From: Caulobacter sp. UNC358MFTsu5.1
Lineage (GTDB): Bacteria > Pseudomonadota > Alphaproteobacteria > Caulobacterales > Caulobacteraceae
Length of the DNA: 64,000 bases
Direction: 5' to 3'
Assembly: GCF_000712075.1 (NCBI RefSeq)
Contig: NZ_JONW01000012.1
Span: 124,001 to 188,000 of the forward strand
Below, piece after piece: positions 29,477-38,233 of this stretch; the first letter of the stretch is position 1, and each line of letters opens with the position of its first letter. A program made the position numbers and the translations under genes. The notes beneath the pieces are model-generated. The model was not told the DNA's origin and did no database searches. It saw only the letters and a list, made by a program, of their open reading frames with translations.

Positions 29477-30642
29477 CCGCGACCGACCCGAAGGGCGGCG
29501 GATCCAGGCCCAGCGTCTGTTTCCTCTACATCGCCCAGACCCACCAGATCCTGCACAGCCTGCCGATCGCCATCGCCCTGGCCCGGGGCTGGCCCGACGT
29601 CGACGTGCATATTGCCGCCACCGCCCAGGAGCACCTGGACTATGTGCGCGACCTGCTGGAGACGCTGAAGGCCCCGCCCATCCCCATGCGGCTGCTGCCG
29701 CCGACCTGGCTGCGCGAGCTGCGGCTGAAGGGCTCCTCGACCCCGCCCAAGGCCCTGATGCTGGCGGCCAACGTCCACCGCCTGGGCCGCTACGACGCCG
29801 TGGTCACGCCCGAGCGCACCACGGCCCTGCTGCGCAAGCTGGGGGTCAAGGACACCAAGCTGGTCTACACCCAGCACGGCGCCGGCGACCGGGGCGGTCC
29901 GTTCGAGCCGCGCCTCAAGCAGTTCGACCTGGTCATGGCCGCCGGCCCCAAGCAGCGCGACCGCATGCTGGACGAAGGCTGGGTCACGCAGAAGACCTGC
30001 GCCATGGTCGGCTATCCCAAGTTCGATATCATCGACGCCCTGCCGCCCTCGCCGCTGCCGGTCTTCCCGCAGGCCAAGCCGCTGGTGCTGTACAACCCGC
30101 ACTTCCACCCGACCCTGGGCTCCTGGCCCAAGTGGGGCCGGCGGATTCTCGAGCGGTTCGCGGCGGACGAGCGTTACAATCTGATCTTCGCGCCCCATAT
30201 CCGCCTCTTCGAAGGCGCGGATCCCCGTTCGATCGAGGCCCTGGCCCCGTTCGTCGATCATCCGCGCATCCATCTCGACCTGGGGGGGCCCGCGGCGATC
30301 GACATGACCTACACCCGCGCGGCGGACATCTATCTGGGCGACGTCTCCAGCCAGGTCTACGAATTCCTGCGCACGCCCAAGCCGTGCCTGTTCCTCAACC
30401 CCACCCACGCCGACTGGCGCGGCGACGAGAGCTTCCATCACTGGCTGTACGGGCCGGTGCTGGACGACATCGAGGGCGTGGTCGACGCCGTCGCCTCGGC
30501 CCAGCGCGGGCACGGCGACTATGTCGAGGCCCAGAAGAAGGGCTTCGCCGAGAGCTTCGACCTGCGCGAGACGCCCTCGTCGGTCCGCGCCGCCCAGGCG
30601 ATCGTCGACCGCCTGCCATCGGGACGCCGACGTCCACGATGA
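29473..30642 (+). CDS. Glycosyltransferase-B-like / CDP-glycerol glycerophosphotransferase-like protein
   Basis: A 389-residue cytoplasmic protein starting at a GTG that overlaps the preceding stop. The C-terminal half has the Rossmann-type features of TagB/TagF-like enzymes: VLYNPHFHPTLGSW, LIFAPHIRLFEG, the DMTYTRAADIYLGDVSSQVYE segment in which the Asp and Ser/Gln loop would bind the nucleotide, and the C-terminal LFLNPTHADWRG. The N-terminal half (SVCFLYIAQTHQILHSLP) is the acceptor side. Such enzymes transfer glycerol phosphate from CDP-glycerol. Its place suggests it extends or caps the phosphoglycerate-type headgroup of ceramide; not tested here. Confidence 0.65.
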   Translation: MTATDPKGGGSRPSVCFLYIAQTHQILHSLPIAIALARGWPDVDVHIAATAQEHLDYVRDLLETLKAPPIPMRLLPPTWLRELRLKGSSTPPKALMLAANVHRLGRYDAVVTPERTTALLRKLGVKDTKLVYTQHGAGDRGGPFEPRLKQFDLVMAAGPKQRDRMLDEGWVTQKTCAMVGYPKFDIIDALPPSPLPVFPQAKPLVLYNPHFHPTLGSWPKWGRRILERFAADERYNLIFAPHIRLFEGADPRSIEALAPFVDHPRIHLDLGGPAAIDMTYTRAADIYLGDVSSQVYEFLRTPKPCLFLNPTHADWRGDESFHHWLYGPVLDDIEGVVDAVASAQRGHGDYVEAQKKGFAESFDLRETPSSVRAAQAIVDRLPSGRRRPR

Positions 30643-32000
30643 GCAAGGAAACCAAGGTCTTGCACCGGGTTCTGGCCAATGCCGGGACCCTGCTCGGAGG
30701 GCGTACGGTCAACGCCGTGGTCGGCCTGGCCTATATCGCCTTGACCGCACGTGGCCTCGGCAAGGAGCTGATGGGCGTGATCGTGCTGATCAACGCCTTC
30801 TCGCAGTTCCTGGGCGAGGTCGCCAAGTTTCAGTCGTGGCAGACTTTGCTGCAGTACGGCGCCTCGGCCCTGCTGCAGAACGACCGGCCGCGCTTCCAGC
30901 AGGTGCTGCGCTTCACCATCCTGCTCGACTCGCTGGGCGCCGCCGTGGGCGTGACCCTGGGCGTGGTCGGCGCCCTGCTGTTCGGACATTTCCTGGGCTG
31001 GCCGGCCGAGCTGTCGCCCGCCGCCGCCTGCTACGCCCTGTCGATCGCGGTCATGGACTCGGCCACCTCGGTCGGCCTGCTGCGGCTGTTCGACCGCTTC
31101 CGCTTCCTGGCCGCCGAACAGGCCGTCAGCTCGGCGGTGCGGCTGGTCGGCTGCGCCCTGTGCTTCACCCTGCACGCCCCGATCGAGGCCTATCTGGCCT
31201 CCTGGGCGGCGGGGACGGTCGCGGCCTTCCTCTACGTCAACGGCGTGGCCCTGTGGGACCTCAATCGCCGCCAGTTGCTCAAGGGCTTCACCTTCCGCGG
31301 CCCGCTGTCCGAGGGCCTGCCGGGCATCTGGCGCTTCGCCTGGGCCACCAATTTCAGCGGCACCATCGACACCGCCTTCAGCCAGGTGATCACCCTGGTG
31401 GTCGGCTCGGTGCTGGGCCCGGGCCAGGCCGCCATGTGGCGCGTGGGCCGCCAGGTGGCCGACGGCATGGCCAAGCCGGCCAAGCTGCTGGTCCCGGCCC
31501 TCTATCCCGAACTGGCCAAGATGCGGGCCACGGGCGGCGAGGACGCCATGCGCAAGCTGTCGCGCCAGATCGGCCTGATCGGCGGCGGCGTGGCGGGCCT
31601 GCTGCTGCTGGTCTCGATCCTGTTCGGCGCCCACATCCTGGCCATCGTGATGGGCCCCGCCTTCGCGGCCGGCGCCAGCATCATGAACTGGCAGGTGGCC
31701 GCCGCCGCCATCGGCGTCCTGGCCATGCCGCTGGAGCCGATGCTGGTCTCGCTGGGCAAGGCGGGCCTGGCCCTGCGCGTGCGGGCCGTGGTCTGCGCGA
31801 TCTACCTGGCCTGCCTGGTGCCGCTGATCCGCGCCGCGGGCCTGGACGGCGCCGGGGCGGCCCTGGTCGGCGTCGCCGCCGCCCTGGCGATCGGCATGTA
31901 CATCGCCCTCAAGCGAAGCCTGGCCCAGGAAACGGCCCACGCCAAAGACGAACAAACTTGCGCCGAGGATCAAAACGGCGCCAAAGGCCTTCCGCAATGA
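30639..32000 (+). CDS. Wzx/MATE-type polysaccharide flippase family membrane protein
   Basis: A 453-residue inner-membrane protein with 12-14 hydrophobic segments and the family start TKVLHRVLANAGTLLGGRTV. The first loops have ARGLGKELMGVIVLINAFSQ, which resembles Wzx/PST flippases and MurJ-like MOP proteins. It begins with an ATG that overlaps the previous stop by four bases (ATGA) and ends overlapping the next start. A flippase inside a lipid biosynthesis unit probably moves a lipid or lipid-linked intermediate across the inner membrane; the cargo is unknown. Confidence 0.8.
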   Translation: MSKETKVLHRVLANAGTLLGGRTVNAVVGLAYIALTARGLGKELMGVIVLINAFSQFLGEVAKFQSWQTLLQYGASALLQNDRPRFQQVLRFTILLDSLGAAVGVTLGVVGALLFGHFLGWPAELSPAAACYALSIAVMDSATSVGLLRLFDRFRFLAAEQAVSSAVRLVGCALCFTLHAPIEAYLASWAAGTVAAFLYVNGVALWDLNRRQLLKGFTFRGPLSEGLPGIWRFAWATNFSGTIDTAFSQVITLVVGSVLGPGQAAMWRVGRQVADGMAKPAKLLVPALYPELAKMRATGGEDAMRKLSRQIGLIGGGVAGLLLLVSILFGAHILAIVMGPAFAAGASIMNWQVAAAAIGVLAMPLEPMLVSLGKAGLALRVRAVVCAIYLACLVPLIRAAGLDGAGAALVGVAAALAIGMYIALKRSLAQETAHAKDEQTCAEDQNGAKGLPQ

Positions 32001-33700
32001 TTACTCCGACGTCCTCTTCGCGAACCGTGAGATTCGCCGATTTCCCCACCCTGACGGCCGCGCTCGACTTCGCCGCGACCGGTGAAACGGGGATCAACCT
32101 CTATTCGCTGCGCGGCGAACTGGTCGAGGCCCTGCCCTACGCCAAGCTGCGCGAGCAGGCCCTGGAGCTGGCGCCGCGCCTGCTGGCCACCGGCGCCAAG
32201 CCGGGCGACAGCGTCGGCCTGATCGCCGAGACCGAGGGCGACTTCGTGCGCGCCTTCTTCGCCTGCCAGTACGCCGGCCTGGTCCCCGCGCCCCTGCCGC
32301 TGCCCGCGCCGCTGGGCGGCCGCGAGGCCTATGTCGAGCAGATCGCGCGGATGCTCGACTCGGCCCACGCCAAGCTGCTGATCGGCCCGGCCGGCATGAA
32401 GGACTGGGTGGCCGAGATCGCCGCCAAGACCGCGCTGAACTTCGCCGGCGTCCTGGCTGATCTGCCGGCCTCGAAGGGCGACGCCCTGCCCGAGGTGAAG
32501 CCGGACAACACCTGCTACCTGCAGTTCTCGTCGGGCAGCACGCGCTTCCCGACCGGGGTGCTGGTCACCCACCGCGCCCTGATGGCCAACGCCGTGGCCA
32601 TCACCCGCGACGGCCTGCAGGTGCTGCCGTCCGACCGCGCCGTCTCGTGGCTGCCGCTCTATCACGACATGGGCCTGATCGGCTTCCTGCTGTCGCCGAT
32701 GACCAGCCAGATGACGGTCGACCTGCTGCCGACCGGCGCCTTCGTGCGCCGGCCGCTGCTGTGGCTGGACCTGATCACCAAGAACGGCGGCACGATCAGC
32801 TACAGCCCGACCTTCGGTTACGAGCTGTGCGCCCGTCGCGCCGAGGTGGCCTCGATCGAGCACCTGGACCTGTCCAAGTGGCGCAGCGCCGGCCTGGGCG
32901 GCGACATGATCCGCACCGGCCCGCTGCGCGCCTTCGCCGAGCGGTTCGCCAGCGTCGGCTTCTCGGAAAAAGCCTTCGTCGCCAGCTACGGCATGGCCGA
33001 GGCGACCCTGGCCCTGTCGATGGCCCCGCTGGGCGGCGGCCTGAAGACCGAGCGCCTGGACGTCGAGCGCCTGGAGCAGCACGAGGCCGTGCTCACCGAC
33101 GACCTGGACCGCTCGCGCGAGTTCGCCCGCAACGGCCCCGCCCTGCCCCACCACGAGCTGGAAGTGCGCGACGAGAACGGCGCGGTGCTGCCCGAGCGCG
33201 GCGTCGGCCGCATCTACGCCCGCGGCCCCAGCCTGATGCGCGAATACTTCGAGCAGCCCCAGGAGACCGCTCGCGTGCTGTCGGCCGACGGCTGGCTGGA
33301 CACCGGCGACCTCGGATACCTGATCGAGGGCGAGATCGTCATCACCGGCCGCGGCAAGGACCTGATCATCCTCAACGGCCGCAACATCTGGCCGCAGGAC
33401 CTGGAATGGACCGCCGAGGCCGAGGTCGACGGCCTGCGCAGCGGCGACGTGGCGGCCTTCTCGGTGCCCGGCGACGAGGAAGAGGTCGTGGTGATCCTGG
33501 TCCAGGCGCGCGGCGGCGACGCCGACACCCGCGCGGCCCTGGTCGAGAAGATCCAGGGCGTCCTGCGCCTGCGCCACCAGGTCGAGACCCAGGTCCAGCT
33601 GGTGGGCGCCCACGCCTTGCCCCAGACCTCGTCCGGCAAGCTGAGCCGCTCCAAGGCCAAGGCCGCCTATCTGGCCGGCGCCTATGGCGAGCGCGCCTGA
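31997..33700 (+). CDS. aasR: Fatty acyl-ACP synthetase (acyl-AMP ligase) for sphingolipid synthesis
   Basis: A 567-residue adenylate-forming enzyme. The AMP motif is FSSGSTRFPTG (about 177-187), the second is YGMAEATLA, then the LDTGDLGYLIEG and GRNIWPQDLEW blocks and a C-terminal Lys in QTSSGKLSRSKAK. It has the short C-terminal region of acyl-AMP ligases. In Caulobacter the equivalent enzyme loads fatty acid onto the special carrier protein AcpR, which feeds serine palmitoyltransferase. The ATG overlaps the flippase stop by four bases, and cerR overlaps the 3' end. Confidence 0.88.
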   Translation: MITPTSSSRTVRFADFPTLTAALDFAATGETGINLYSLRGELVEALPYAKLREQALELAPRLLATGAKPGDSVGLIAETEGDFVRAFFACQYAGLVPAPLPLPAPLGGREAYVEQIARMLDSAHAKLLIGPAGMKDWVAEIAAKTALNFAGVLADLPASKGDALPEVKPDNTCYLQFSSGSTRFPTGVLVTHRALMANAVAITRDGLQVLPSDRAVSWLPLYHDMGLIGFLLSPMTSQMTVDLLPTGAFVRRPLLWLDLITKNGGTISYSPTFGYELCARRAEVASIEHLDLSKWRSAGLGGDMIRTGPLRAFAERFASVGFSEKAFVASYGMAEATLALSMAPLGGGLKTERLDVERLEQHEAVLTDDLDRSREFARNGPALPHHELEVRDENGAVLPERGVGRIYARGPSLMREYFEQPQETARVLSADGWLDTGDLGYLIEGEIVITGRGKDLIILNGRNIWPQDLEWTAEAEVDGLRSGDVAAFSVPGDEEEVVVILVQARGGDADTRAALVEKIQGVLRLRHQVETQVQLVGAHALPQTSSGKLSRSKAKAAYLAGAYGERA

Positions 33701-34667
33701 CATGACGGGGGCCCACAAGGGCCCCGTGGTCGCCGTCACGGGGGCCACAGGTTTCCTGGGCCGCCGGCTGGTCAAGATCCTGGCCGAGCAAGGCTGGACC
33801 GTCCGCATCCTGGCCCGACGGGACATCACCGACCCGATGTGGCGGGGCCTTGAGCCCCAGTTGGTGATCGGCGACCTGGCCAGCGCTCCCGCCCTGGCCG
33901 CGCTCTGCGACGGCGCCGAGGCGGTCGTCCACGTGGCCGGCCTGATCAAGGCGCGGGACCGGGCGACCTTCGATCGCGGCAATGTCGAGGGCTCGCGGCG
34001 GGTGGCCCAGGCGGCCAAGACGGCCGGCGCGCGACTCATCCTGGTCTCCAGCCTGGCCGCCCGCGAGCCCCATTTGTCCGATTACGCGGGCAGCAAACGT
34101 GGCGGAGAAGACGCAGCCCGCGAGATTTTCGGCGGTGATCTGACCATCGTCCGCCCGCCGGCGATCTACGGACCGGGCGACGTCGAGACGCTCAGACTGT
34201 TCAAAATGGCCTCGAAAGCGGCCTTTTTACCCGTTTTGAGCCCCAAAACGCGCATGGCGTGGATCCACGTCGACGACGCCGCGGCCCGAATCGCCGACTT
34301 GGTCAAAACGCCGCGCCTCGGGCTGCTCAGCTTGTCCGACAACCGTCCGGAGGGGTATGGCTGGATCGAACTCATGCGGACCGCGTCCAAAGCGGTCGGC
34401 GCGTCGCCAAGGCTGGTGCGCATCCCCTCGGGGGCGATCAAGGCTTTGGCGGTGTTGTCAAAATGGGCGTCCGCCGCAACTGGGAAGGATACAATTCTCA
34501 CGCCGGGCAAGGCTCGGGAGTTGCTTCACGACGATTGGGCCCTATCTAGCAACGATCCGATTCCGGACTTTCCCCCAGTGAGATACCCTCTCGAAGCGGG
34601 ATTCGCGCAAAGCGTGCGCTGGTATCGCTCGGAAGGTTGGTTGAAGGAAGAAAAGTCTCGAAAATAG
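33684..34667 (+). CDS. cerR: Ceramide reductase (NAD-dependent epimerase/SDR family)
   Basis: A 327-residue extended SDR protein. The nucleotide-binding motif GATGFLGRRL lies at about residues 20-29, the active-site Ser region is ILVSSLAA (S122/S123) and the YxxxK pair is YAGSK (Y134, K138). In Caulobacter this enzyme reduces the 3-keto group after ceramide synthase has acylated ketosphinganine, the reverse order of the eukaryotic route. The start could be ATG 33684 (overlapping the previous gene) or ATG 33702 just after its stop. The last third is less GC-biased than the neighbours. Confidence 0.88.
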   Translation: MASAPDMTGAHKGPVVAVTGATGFLGRRLVKILAEQGWTVRILARRDITDPMWRGLEPQLVIGDLASAPALAALCDGAEAVVHVAGLIKARDRATFDRGNVEGSRRVAQAAKTAGARLILVSSLAAREPHLSDYAGSKRGGEDAAREIFGGDLTIVRPPAIYGPGDVETLRLFKMASKAAFLPVLSPKTRMAWIHVDDAAARIADLVKTPRLGLLSLSDNRPEGYGWIELMRTASKAVGASPRLVRIPSGAIKALAVLSKWASAATGKDTILTPGKARELLHDDWALSSNDPIPDFPPVRYPLEAGFAQSVRWYRSEGWLKEEKSRK

Positions 34668-34746
34668 CCGAATACGGCGATTTTCTGGCGGGACTGCTGT
34701 TACAATTCGGTTATGTAAGACTGTGGTCGGGGATACTGTCGGGTCG

Positions 34747-34998
34747 ATGGAAGCTGTTACGGATCTCACTCTACGTGAAATCGGACTAGCGACGAGCAAG
34801 GTGCTCGGGCGCTCGGTCGATGTGGCGAACGATACTCATATCGGCCGCGATCTGGCGGTCGACTCCCTGGCCCTCATGAACATCATCATGGAGCTCGAAG
34901 ACACCTTCGACATCTCCATTCCTCTGGATCGCCTGGCTTCGGTGGAAACCGCCGGAGACCTCGCCTCCCTGATTAAAGATCTTCGGAATAGGGCCTAA
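34747..34998 (+). CDS. acpR: Acyl carrier protein dedicated to sphingolipid synthesis
   Basis: An 83-residue carrier protein. The phosphopantetheine site is DSLALM with S40, in the typical helix II context. The sequence is distinct from the housekeeping AcpP. It carries the acyl thioester used by serine palmitoyltransferase in Caulobacter and relatives. The ATG at 34747 is one choice; a GTG at 34723 would add 8 residues. Spt begins three bases after its stop codon, showing tight coupling. A 79-base gap with AT-rich sequence separates it from cerR and could hold its own promoter. Confidence 0.88.
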   Translation: MEAVTDLTLREIGLATSKVLGRSVDVANDTHIGRDLAVDSLALMNIIMELEDTFDISIPLDRLASVETAGDLASLIKDLRNRA

Positions 34999-35001
34999 GC
35001 C

Positions 35002-36219
35002 ATGGGGCTGTTCGACAAGCACCTCGCATATCGCGACGCCTACAATGCCATCCGGCAAGCCGGCGCCGATCCCTTCAGCGTGCGCTTCGACGCCGTCGTC
35101 TCGCCGACTGAAGGCGTGATCAACGGCAAACGCACGATCCTGCTGGGCACCAACAACTATCTGGGCCTGACCTTCGACGAGCAGGCGATCGCCTCCTCGG
35201 TCAAGGCTGTGCAGGAACGCGGCACCGGCACCACCGGTTCCCGCATCGCCAACGGCAGCTTCGAGGCGCACGTCGAGCTCGAAGAAGCCCTGGCCAAGTT
35301 CTACAAGCGCAAGCACGCCATGGTGTTCACCACCGGCTACCAGGCCAATCTGGGCGTGCTGTCGACCCTGGTCGGCCGCGGCGACCACCTGATCCTGGAC
35401 GCCGACAGCCACGCCTCGATCTACGACGGCGCGCGCCTGGGCCACGCCGAGGTCATCCGCTTCCGCCACAACGACCCGGAAGACCTGTACAAGCGCCTGC
35501 GCCGCATGAAGGACGTGCCCGGCGAGCGCCTGATCGTGGTCGAGGGCATCTATTCGATGATCGGCGACACCGCGCCGCTCAAGGAAATCGCCGCCGTGAA
35601 GCGCGAGCTGGGCGGCTACCTGCTGGTCGACGAGGCCCACTCGATGGGCGTCCTGGGCGAGCACGGCCGCGGGCTGGCTGAACTAGCCGGCGTCGAGGCC
35701 GACGTCGACTTCGTGGTCGGCACCTTCTCCAAGAGCCTGGGCGCCATCGGCGGCTTCTGCGTCTCGGACATGGACGACTTCGACGTCATGCGCGTCACCT
35801 GCCGTCCGTACATGTTTACCGCCTCGCTGCCGCCGGCCGTGGTCTCCTCGACCGTGACCGCCCTGCGCCGCCTGGAAGAGCAGCCCGAGCTGCGCCACAA
35901 GCTGATGGACAACGCCCGCCGCCTGTACGACGGCCTGTCGGGCATGGGCTACGTCACCGGCCCGACCTCCAGCCCGATCGTGGCCATCACCATGCCCGAC
36001 ACCGAGCGCGCGATCGGCATGTGGAACGCGCTGCTGCAGAACGGCGTCTATCTGAACCTGGCCCTGCCGCCCGCCACGCCGGACAGCCGTCCGCTGCTGC
36101 GCACCAGCGTCAGCGCCGCCCACACCTTCGAGCAGATCGACCAGGTCCTGGCCGTGTTCGCCGAGCTGGGCGCGGCCATGGGCCTGATCGAAGCCCCGCT
36201 GAAGCGCGTCTCGGCCTAA
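35002..36219 (+). CDS. spt: Serine palmitoyltransferase
   Basis: A 405-residue fold-type I PLP enzyme of the alpha-oxoamine synthase family. It condenses serine with the acyl chain to 3-ketosphinganine in the cytoplasm. Visible features: GTNNYLGLTFDEQ, the His that stacks on PLP in DADSHASIYDG (H137), VDEAHSMGVLG (D210) and the PLP lysine in TFSKSLGAIGG (K244). Start and length match known bacterial Spt rather than KBL or AOXS, and the adjacent acpR and aasR confirm the assignment. Followed by an intrinsic terminator at 36242-36276. Confidence 0.93.
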   Translation: MGLFDKHLAYRDAYNAIRQAGADPFSVRFDAVVSPTEGVINGKRTILLGTNNYLGLTFDEQAIASSVKAVQERGTGTTGSRIANGSFEAHVELEEALAKFYKRKHAMVFTTGYQANLGVLSTLVGRGDHLILDADSHASIYDGARLGHAEVIRFRHNDPEDLYKRLRRMKDVPGERLIVVEGIYSMIGDTAPLKEIAAVKRELGGYLLVDEAHSMGVLGEHGRGLAELAGVEADVDFVVGTFSKSLGAIGGFCVSDMDDFDVMRVTCRPYMFTASLPPAVVSSTVTALRRLEEQPELRHKLMDNARRLYDGLSGMGYVTGPTSSPIVAITMPDTERAIGMWNALLQNGVYLNLALPPATPDSRPLLRTSVSAAHTFEQIDQVLAVFAELGAAMGLIEAPLKRVSA

Positions 36220-36241
36220 GGCCGGACAGCTCTGGAAAACG

Positions 36242-36276
36242 AAAGGCCCGAGGGAAACCTCGGGCCTTTTCTTTTT
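36242..36276 (+). terminator. Intrinsic terminator of the spt unit
   Basis: AAAGGCCCGAGG and CCTCGGGCCTTTT form a perfect 10-bp GC-rich stem with a short GAAA loop, followed by TTTCTTTTT on the plus strand. It lies 20 bases after the spt stop codon. Confidence 0.93.
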
Positions 36277-36282
36277 GCGGTC

Positions 36283-36360
36283 GGGGACATGCCCTTGGGC
36301 GTGTCCCCATCGGCATCTACAGAGCCAAGTCTTGGGGACACGCCGCAAGGGCATGTCCCC
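36283..36360. repeat. Paired inverted repeats of a 26-27 bp palindromic element
   Basis: GGGGACATGCCCTTGGGCGT and its tail GTCCCC (36283-36308) and the inverted copy GGGGACACGCC...GGGCATGTCCCC (36334-36360) are each near-palindromic and inverted to each other, separated by 25 bases. They sit between the spt terminator and the end of the minus-strand cpg genes. Confidence 0.75.
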
Positions 36361-36362
36361 GT

Positions 36363-37307
36363 CTACGTCCCATTCCCCGCCTTCGCCCGGTCCTGGGCCT
36401 GCCGTCGGCGCCACAGGCCCCACAGCACGCCCGGCGCGGCCAGCACCGGATGGCGCTCGCGCCAGGGCGTCACCTCGACCGGCATGCCGGTGTGGCGCTC
36501 GATCTTCCAGGCGGCGTAGCGCGCCGCCCCGTCGAAGGTGAAGGCCGCCTTGATCAGCCGGGCGTAGTTCAGCGGCCGCCCCATCCGCCGGCGCAACCGC
36601 CAGGCGGCCAGCAGGCGTTTCCGGCCCGCTTCGTCCAGCTTGGGCCGCACGACGCCGTCGGCCTCGATGCCCAGCAGCCCTTCCTCGCGCCAGCAGGCGA
36701 TCAGCAGGCGATGGTACCGCGCCGCGTCGAAGCCCAGGATCGAGCGCTCGCGCCCGCCCTTCTCGACCCGGAACTCGGCCGCGTAGGTCTCCTTGAACAG
36801 CGCCGTCCAATAGGCCTCGGACGGCCCCTCGGCGGGGCCCAGGGCGGCGCCGAAGCGGGCGGCGGTGCGGGCGGCGTCGGCCACGGCCTCGACGACCTGG
36901 CCGGCCATCGCCGGATCGGCGCTCCACACCAGCCCCGCCGGCTGGACGAAGCGGGCCCAGATCGTGGTGTCGATCCCCTGCCCGCGCGTCGCCGCCTGGA
37001 ACTGGGCCAGGGTCATGGTCGCCACCTTGGCCCGCAGCACCTGACCGTCCACCTCCAGCTCGTGATAGCTGACGTCCGGCCACAGCAGGCGCGTGACCAG
37101 GCCGCGCGGGCCCGGCCGGACGCGCTCGGTCAGCACGTAGAAGTCCAGCACCCCGTCCAGGTCGCCCGTGCGCAGGATCGAGCCGTAGAACAGCACCGCC
37201 AGCGGCGTCTCGAAGCGGTCCAGGAGCTTGGCCGCGAAGGCCACGGCCTGCGGCGGGGCGGGAGCCAGCAGCTCCTCGCCCACCAGGCTTGCGACGGACC
37301 CGGTCAT
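36363..37307 (-). CDS. Tam41-like putative nucleotidyl(cytidylyl)transferase, last of the cpg genes
   Basis: A 314-residue soluble protein. Residues 40-60 read FYGS followed at 12 residues by LDFYVL (Y41, S43, D55), the pattern of a nucleotidyltransferase GS-x(n)-D motif. The layout with WPDVSYHELEVDGQVLRAKVATM further on recalls mitochondrial Tam41/Mmp37 CDP-diacylglycerol synthase, which uses CTP and a phosphatidate. Beside a lipid kinase and a CDP-alcohol phosphotransferase it would supply CDP-ceramide. It is the last of three minus-strand genes matching the described cpgABC trio of C. crescentus; which letter it carries I cannot state. The start overlaps the end of the kinase gene by four bases. 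Confidence 0.6.
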   Translation of the reverse strand: MTGSVASLVGEELLAPAPPQAVAFAAKLLDRFETPLAVLFYGSILRTGDLDGVLDFYVLTERVRPGPRGLVTRLLWPDVSYHELEVDGQVLRAKVATMTLAQFQAATRGQGIDTTIWARFVQPAGLVWSADPAMAGQVVEAVADAARTAARFGAALGPAEGPSEAYWTALFKETYAAEFRVEKGGRERSILGFDAARYHRLLIACWREEGLLGIEADGVVRPKLDEAGRKRLLAAWRLRRRMGRPLNYARLIKAAFTFDGAARYAAWKIERHTGMPVEVTPWRERHPVLAAPGVLWGLWRRRQAQDRAKAGNGT

Positions 37308-38233
37308 GCCGCCAGGAACCTCAGGGTCGGGGCCAGCACCACGGTCAGGCCGCCGGAGCCGTCATAGACGTCGCCGTCCACCACCAGCGGCTGGTTGGTG
37401 GTGATCCGCAGCCTCGAAGCGTCGCCGCGCCGGTAGCCGTAGCGGCCCGACCAGGCCGACTCCTTGCCGGCCACCAGGGCCGGGAAGGCGCCCGGCAGGC
37501 CGCGGGGCGGAGCGTCGACGTCCAGGAACTTCAGGCCCTCGCGCGGCGGGCCGAACGGCTTGACCCCGAACGGCAGGCGCTTGAGCGTGGTGGCCAGCAC
37601 CAGGAAGCGGTCGGCCGTGCGGGTCTCCTCGCCGTCGATGGCCAGGCACAGGGGCACGCCGGCCCGCCACTGGTCGCGCTTGCCGCCCATGACGGTGCCG
37701 ACCAGGGCGCCCAGCACGCTCATCGCCACGGCGATGCTGTGGAAGGCGCCGGTCTTGTGGACGGTCTGGGCCAGGCTGGTGGCGCGCACGAAGGCGCCCA
37801 GGCCGAAGACGAAACCGCGCAGGCTGGGCCGTCCGTCGTCCCAGCGGACCTCCAGCGGCGCGCGGTGCTTGATCACGGCGTCGGGCGACTTGGCGGCCGC
37901 CAGGGCCTTGGCCAGGGTGAAGTCGCGCGGCACGCCCAGGTCGATGGCCAGCACGTTGGTCTTGCCGGACGGGATCAGGGCGATCAGCGGCATGGCGTCG
38001 CCGAAGATGGTCGCCGCGCGGCTGAGGACGTCGCGGATCGTGCCGTCGCCGCCGTCGATCACCAGCATCTTCACGCCGCACTGGGCGAAGGCCTGCAGGT
38101 CCTGCTCCAGCGCCTCGGGCGTGGCCGGCTCGACGAGCAGCACCGCGTCGGTCGTCGACGCGTCGCCCGTATCGGACTCCGAGCGCCCGATATTGGCGTG
38201 GCTCATCGGATTGCGGACGACGCCTACTCGCAT
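37304..38233 (-). CDS. cpgB: Ceramide kinase (diacylglycerol-kinase fold)
   Basis: A 309-residue lipid kinase. RVGVVRNPMSH opens the fold; the nucleotide-binding GGDGT lies at 61-65 in VIDGGDGTIRDVL; SGKTNVLAIDLG and a C-terminal beta domain follow. The distinct bacterial ceramide kinase of C. crescentus (CpgB) has this family and this genomic place. It phosphorylates ceramide to ceramide-1-phosphate, the entry to ceramide phosphoglycerate. Start and stop overlap with both neighbours, so the three cpg genes are coupled. Confidence 0.85.
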   Translation of the reverse strand: MRVGVVRNPMSHANIGRSESDTGDASTTDAVLLVEPATPEALEQDLQAFAQCGVKMLVIDGGDGTIRDVLSRAATIFGDAMPLIALIPSGKTNVLAIDLGVPRDFTLAKALAAAKSPDAVIKHRAPLEVRWDDGRPSLRGFVFGLGAFVRATSLAQTVHKTGAFHSIAVAMSVLGALVGTVMGGKRDQWRAGVPLCLAIDGEETRTADRFLVLATTLKRLPFGVKPFGPPREGLKFLDVDAPPRGLPGAFPALVAGKESAWSGRYGYRRGDASRLRITTNQPLVVDGDVYDGSGGLTVVLAPTLRFLAA

